Part shown: positions 14,205 to 16,061 of the stretch, in pieces | How positions within the stretch are numbered: position 1 is the stretch's first letter | How the letters are laid out: each line of letters starts with the position of its first letter | Assembly (NCBI GenBank): GCA_905193085.1 | Contig: CAJJNI010000032.1 | Location: 1-16,061, forward strand | From: an uncultured Lachnospiraceae bacterium | GTDB lineage: Bacteria; Bacillota; Clostridia; Lachnospirales; Lachnospiraceae | DNA: 16,061 nucleotides | Reading direction: 5' to 3' | The notes under the pieces: generated by a model | What the model was told of the DNA's origin: nothing | The model's database searches: none | The model's input: the letters and a program-made list of their open reading frames with translations, nothing else | Made by a program: the position numbers and the translations under genes

Positions 14205-14264
14205 AATACCAGCAGTTTTAGTGTTTCACAGAGAATAATCTGTGGACACAAAACTGCCGGTATT
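14205..14264. terminator. Long convergent hairpin terminator
   Basis: AATACCAGCAGTTTT (14205-14219) pairs with AAAACTGCCGGTATT (14250-14264) with one mismatch. The helix continues through GTGTTTCACAGA and TCTGTGGACAC with a one-base bulge, closing a GAATAA loop. The stem is about 26 bp. It is followed on the plus strand by TATTAATTTT. It lies between the 56-aa gene (+) and the oadG-like gene (-), ending 2 nt short of the latter's stop codon, so it likely serves both strands. Confidence 0.8.
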
Positions 14265-14266
14265 TA

Positions 14267-14425
14267 TTAATTTTCGTCTGAATTTTTATCAGAATCTTTT
14301 ACAAATTTAGTAATTAAATATACAAGAATTGTAAGAATGACAATTACAACGAATATGCTGAGCATGCCTTTCCACATAATTTCAAGAGCCTGTGAAACAG
14401 TATTTGCAGCTAAAAGATTATACAT
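14267..14425 (-). CDS. OadG-like small membrane subunit of Na+-translocating decarboxylase
   Basis: A 52-aa protein located 15 nt downstream of oadB, with GGAGGG 7 nt before the ATG. It has an N-terminal amphipathic stretch (VSQALEIMWKGM), one transmembrane helix (LSIFVVIVILTILVYLITKF, about 22-41) and a short acidic, Asp/Asn-rich tail. This layout, gene position and length resemble the OadG/MmdD gamma (sodium pump decarboxylase gamma) family, whose role is to anchor and assemble the complex. It lacks the longer Pro-rich, His-containing C-terminal tail of classical OadG that contacts the alpha subunit. It ends just before the convergent terminator. Family assignment is from context and topology, not from a strong motif. 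Confidence 0.75.
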   Translation of the reverse strand: MYNLLAANTVSQALEIMWKGMLSIFVVIVILTILVYLITKFVKDSDKNSDEN

Positions 14426-14440
14426 ATTGTTCCCTCCTTA

Positions 14441-15583
14441 TTACAAAAGTGATGTGACAAGATTTAAAATAACACCACCGGCTACAACAGAAGCAATCTG
14501 TCCTGAAACATTAGTACCTGTAGCCTGCATAATAAGAATGTTTGTAGGGTCTTCTTTAAGTGCAAGTCTTTGTACTACACGGGCAGACATAGGGAATGCA
14601 GAAATTCCTGCCGCACCAATCATAGGATTGATTTTTTCTTTTGAGAAAAGATTAATTATTTTTGCAAAAATAACACCGGCAGCTGTATCGAATATAAACG
14701 CTACAAGACCGATAACCATAATACCGAGTGTCTGTAACTGTACAAATTCTTCAGCTCTCATACTGAATGAAATAGTAATACCAAGAAGAAGCGTTACAAG
14801 ATTTGCAAGTACATTTTGTGCTGTATCAGAGAGATTACCAAGAACACCACATTCTCTTAATAAATTACCAAACATCAAGAATCCTACTAATGAAACAGAA
14901 GTAGGAGCTATAAGTCCTGCTATAAAAGTAACTATGATAGGAAAAATGATTTTTGCTTTTTTAGATACGGAATTTTGTACATAATCCATATGTATGCAGC
15001 GTTCTTTCTTTGTAGTAAGAGTTTTAATAACTGCAGGCTGTACTATAGGGACGAGTGCCATATAAGAGTAGGCAACTACAGCAATTGCGCCCATATATTT
15101 TGAATTAAGCACCTGGGAAACCAAAATTGCGGTAGGTCCGTCAGCGGCACCGATAATACCTATTGAAGCGGCATCATTTAAATCAAAGCCCATCAAAGCC
15201 GCAACTAAAATTGCAAAGAAAATACCAAACTGAGCGGCGGCACCGAATAAGAAAAATTTAGGATTTGCAAGCAGAGGTCCAAAATCAATCATTGCGCCGA
15301 TACCGATAAATAAAAGAAGCGGCATAGCTTCAGAGGCCTCAATACCAATGTCAAAGAGCCACTGTATAATACCGGTAGAGGATATTTCATCGGTAAGCTG
15401 CTGTGTTAAAACACCTGAATAAGGCAGATTAACTAAAATTGCGCCAAATCCCATAGGTAAAAGCAAAGCAGGTTCTAAGTCTTTTTTAATTGCAAGGTAA
15501 ATTAGCAATGCACCAATTAAGTACATCACAAGGTATTGTGGGTTTTCAATCAATCCGTTAATACCGTTAAGTAAGAAATCCAT
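14441..15583 (-). CDS. oadB: Na+-translocating decarboxylase beta subunit (OadB/GcdB/MmdB family)
   Basis: Integral membrane subunit that, in classical complexes, decarboxylates carboxybiotin and exports Na+. The 380-aa protein has many membrane segments and the family motifs: PLLLFIGIGAMIDFGPL, IIGAADGPTAI with the conserved Asp148, AYSYMALVPIVQP, and the re-entrant ATGTNVSGQIASVVAGG with Asn358 and Ser365. Length is standard. The start at 15583 has AGGAGG upstream. No alpha (carboxyltransferase) or biotin-carrier gene adjoins it; only the small OadG-like gene follows. Upstream lies a yybP-ykoY riboswitch and terminator, so expression should depend on Mn2+. The partner decarboxylase could be encoded elsewhere, or this copy could have another transport role. 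Confidence 0.94.
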   Translation of the reverse strand: MDFLLNGINGLIENPQYLVMYLIGALLIYLAIKKDLEPALLLPMGFGAILVNLPYSGVLTQQLTDEISSTGIIQWLFDIGIEASEAMPLLLFIGIGAMIDFGPLLANPKFFLFGAAAQFGIFFAILVAALMGFDLNDAASIGIIGAADGPTAILVSQVLNSKYMGAIAVVAYSYMALVPIVQPAVIKTLTTKKERCIHMDYVQNSVSKKAKIIFPIIVTFIAGLIAPTSVSLVGFLMFGNLLRECGVLGNLSDTAQNVLANLVTLLLGITISFSMRAEEFVQLQTLGIMVIGLVAFIFDTAAGVIFAKIINLFSKEKINPMIGAAGISAFPMSARVVQRLALKEDPTNILIMQATGTNVSGQIASVVAGGVILNLVTSLL

Positions 15584-15718
15584 AATATTCCTCCTGTCTT
15601 ATAAATAGTATATTTAAAGTTCAGATGTCGGGAATTGTTACTGATAAGATATTGTTACTTACAGGATTATAAACATAACAGCTTATTAGCTTATAGCATG
15701 TACATCCGGTATTTGCGT

Positions 15719-15758
15719 AAAAAAAAGACTTATGCCACCAAAAGGTGACATAAGTCTT
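15719..15758 (-). terminator. Intrinsic terminator of the riboswitch leader
   Basis: On the minus strand AAGACTTATGTCACC (15744-15758) pairs with GGTGGCATAAGTCTT (15725-15739) around a TTTT loop, 14 of 15 positions, followed directly by eight U residues (15719-15726). It is a textbook Rho-independent terminator placed about 135 nt before the oadB start. Its first arm contains the 3' strand of the aptamer closing helix (15747-15754), so aptamer and terminator are mutually exclusive. Confidence 0.92.
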
Positions 15759-15871
15759 GTCATGACCGGTACAGTCTTTTTAAGAGATATCTGTACCAGA
15801 TTAAACCAGAGCCGATGCCCACGATGTTGATTTAATCCTATGAAGAATCATAGTGACTACTCCCTTATATC
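15747..15871 (-). ncRNA. yybP-ykoY (Mn2+) riboswitch aptamer
   Basis: The minus-strand RNA starts GATATAAG followed by GGAGUAGUCA and ends CAUGACAAGA followed by CUUAUGUC. GATATAAG (15864-15871) and CUUAUGUC (15747-15754) form an 8-bp closing helix. The purine-rich GGAGUAG loop facing the CAAGA segment is the hallmark of the yybP-ykoY class, which senses Mn2+ between the two docked loops. Internal helices are clear: CTATGA-TTCT-TCATAG, GATTAAA/TTTAATC and GGTACAG/CTGTACC. Since the closing helix uses bases of the terminator's first arm, ligand-bound RNA should prevent termination, giving an ON switch. Class identification is from recalled consensus, not from a covariance search. Confidence 0.88.
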
Positions 15872-15878
15872 TGAGAAA

Positions 15879-15907
15879 ATTTTATCATGTGAAAATACGA
15901 ATGTCAA
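15879..15907 (-). promoter_or_regulatory. Promoter of the riboswitch-oadB-oadG transcript
   Basis: On the minus strand TTGACA (15902-15907) and TAAAAT (15879-15884) are 17 bp apart, with an extended TG element (TGATAAAAT). The predicted start falls just before the aptamer at 15871. Confidence 0.88.
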
Positions 15908-16061
15908 ACAAAAGGCGGCTAAGATTTGGTTAAGAAATCAGAGTGTTAAAAATAACAATACATGACTGGATTGTTATGTGATTGTCTGGTTGAAATAATT
16001 TATTATTTTGATAAAATATCAATATGATGTGATGTCAGATACAAAATACAGTTACACAGCA
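15908..16061. other. AT-rich end of window, no gene seen
   Basis: No ORF with a ribosome binding site is present on either strand. The only structure noted is a small palindrome, TTGATA-AAA-TATCAA (16008-16022). It may be the beginning of another intergenic or regulatory region that continues outside the window. Confidence 0.5.

Noticed and set aside
13985..14251. Minus-strand 88-aa frame opposite the 56-aa membrane protein
   Set aside because: It would start inside the terminator hairpin, has no ribosome binding site, and its Ile/Thr-rich composition is the complement of the membrane-helix codons on the other strand.
14337..14984. A 215-aa plus-strand open frame opposite oadB and oadG
   Set aside because: It runs across the strongly supported oadB and small oadG-like genes and their intergenic RBS; no family features.

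Overview
The window is AT-rich, low-GC Firmicutes DNA. Dipicolinate synthase (dpaA/dpaB) and a YlmC/YmxH-type sporulation protein point to an endospore-forming clostridium. The gene set, codon use and Na+-decarboxylase subunits fit a Lachnospiraceae-type gut anaerobe; the family assignment is inference. No insertion sequences, phage genes, CRISPR arrays, rRNAs or tRNAs are visible. Most of the window is ordinary chromosomal housekeeping, and the interesting material lies in the non-coding gaps.

Layout. 1-3752 (+): the 3' part of aspS, overlapped by truA (TTG start), then asnB behind a promoter that is wrapped in a 15-bp inverted repeat. 3753-9002 (-): a bidirectional terminator-like hairpin, the spore operon dpaA-dpaB with a sigma-K-like promoter, and a two-gene heterodimeric ABC exporter. 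The exporter has a near-consensus promoter whose -35/-10 spacer holds a perfect 14-bp palindrome, followed by a structured leader of about 115 nt. 9347-13897 (+): a small PRC-barrel sporulation gene, then nrdR-yqeG-aroE-aroK (tight, partly overlapping), three degenerate 36-nt direct repeats, an M24 aminopeptidase P, and an unrecognised exported or anchored protein of 161 aa. 14004-14174 (+): a 56-aa single-pass membrane protein with a strong RBS. 14205-16061 (-): a long convergent terminator, then a 52-aa OadG-like gene and an oadB gene.

The most notable element is upstream of oadB on the minus strand. A TTGACA-17-TAAAAT promoter is followed by an RNA whose sequence and pairing match the yybP-ykoY (Mn2+) riboswitch. 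Its closing helix shares sequence with a canonical intrinsic terminator ending in eight U residues, which implies a transcriptional ON switch. The downstream genes are not a recognised Mn exporter but an orphan Na+-translocating decarboxylase beta subunit plus a mini gamma-like subunit. No alpha or biotin-carrier gene lies in the window. This suggests a manganese-linked role for an OadB-type membrane protein.

Functional themes are translation and tRNA modification (aspS, truA), amino-acid and shikimate metabolism (asnB, aroE, aroK, aminopeptidase), dNTP regulation (nrdR), sporulation (dpaA, dpaB, ylmC), and membrane transport (ABC pair, OadB/OadG).
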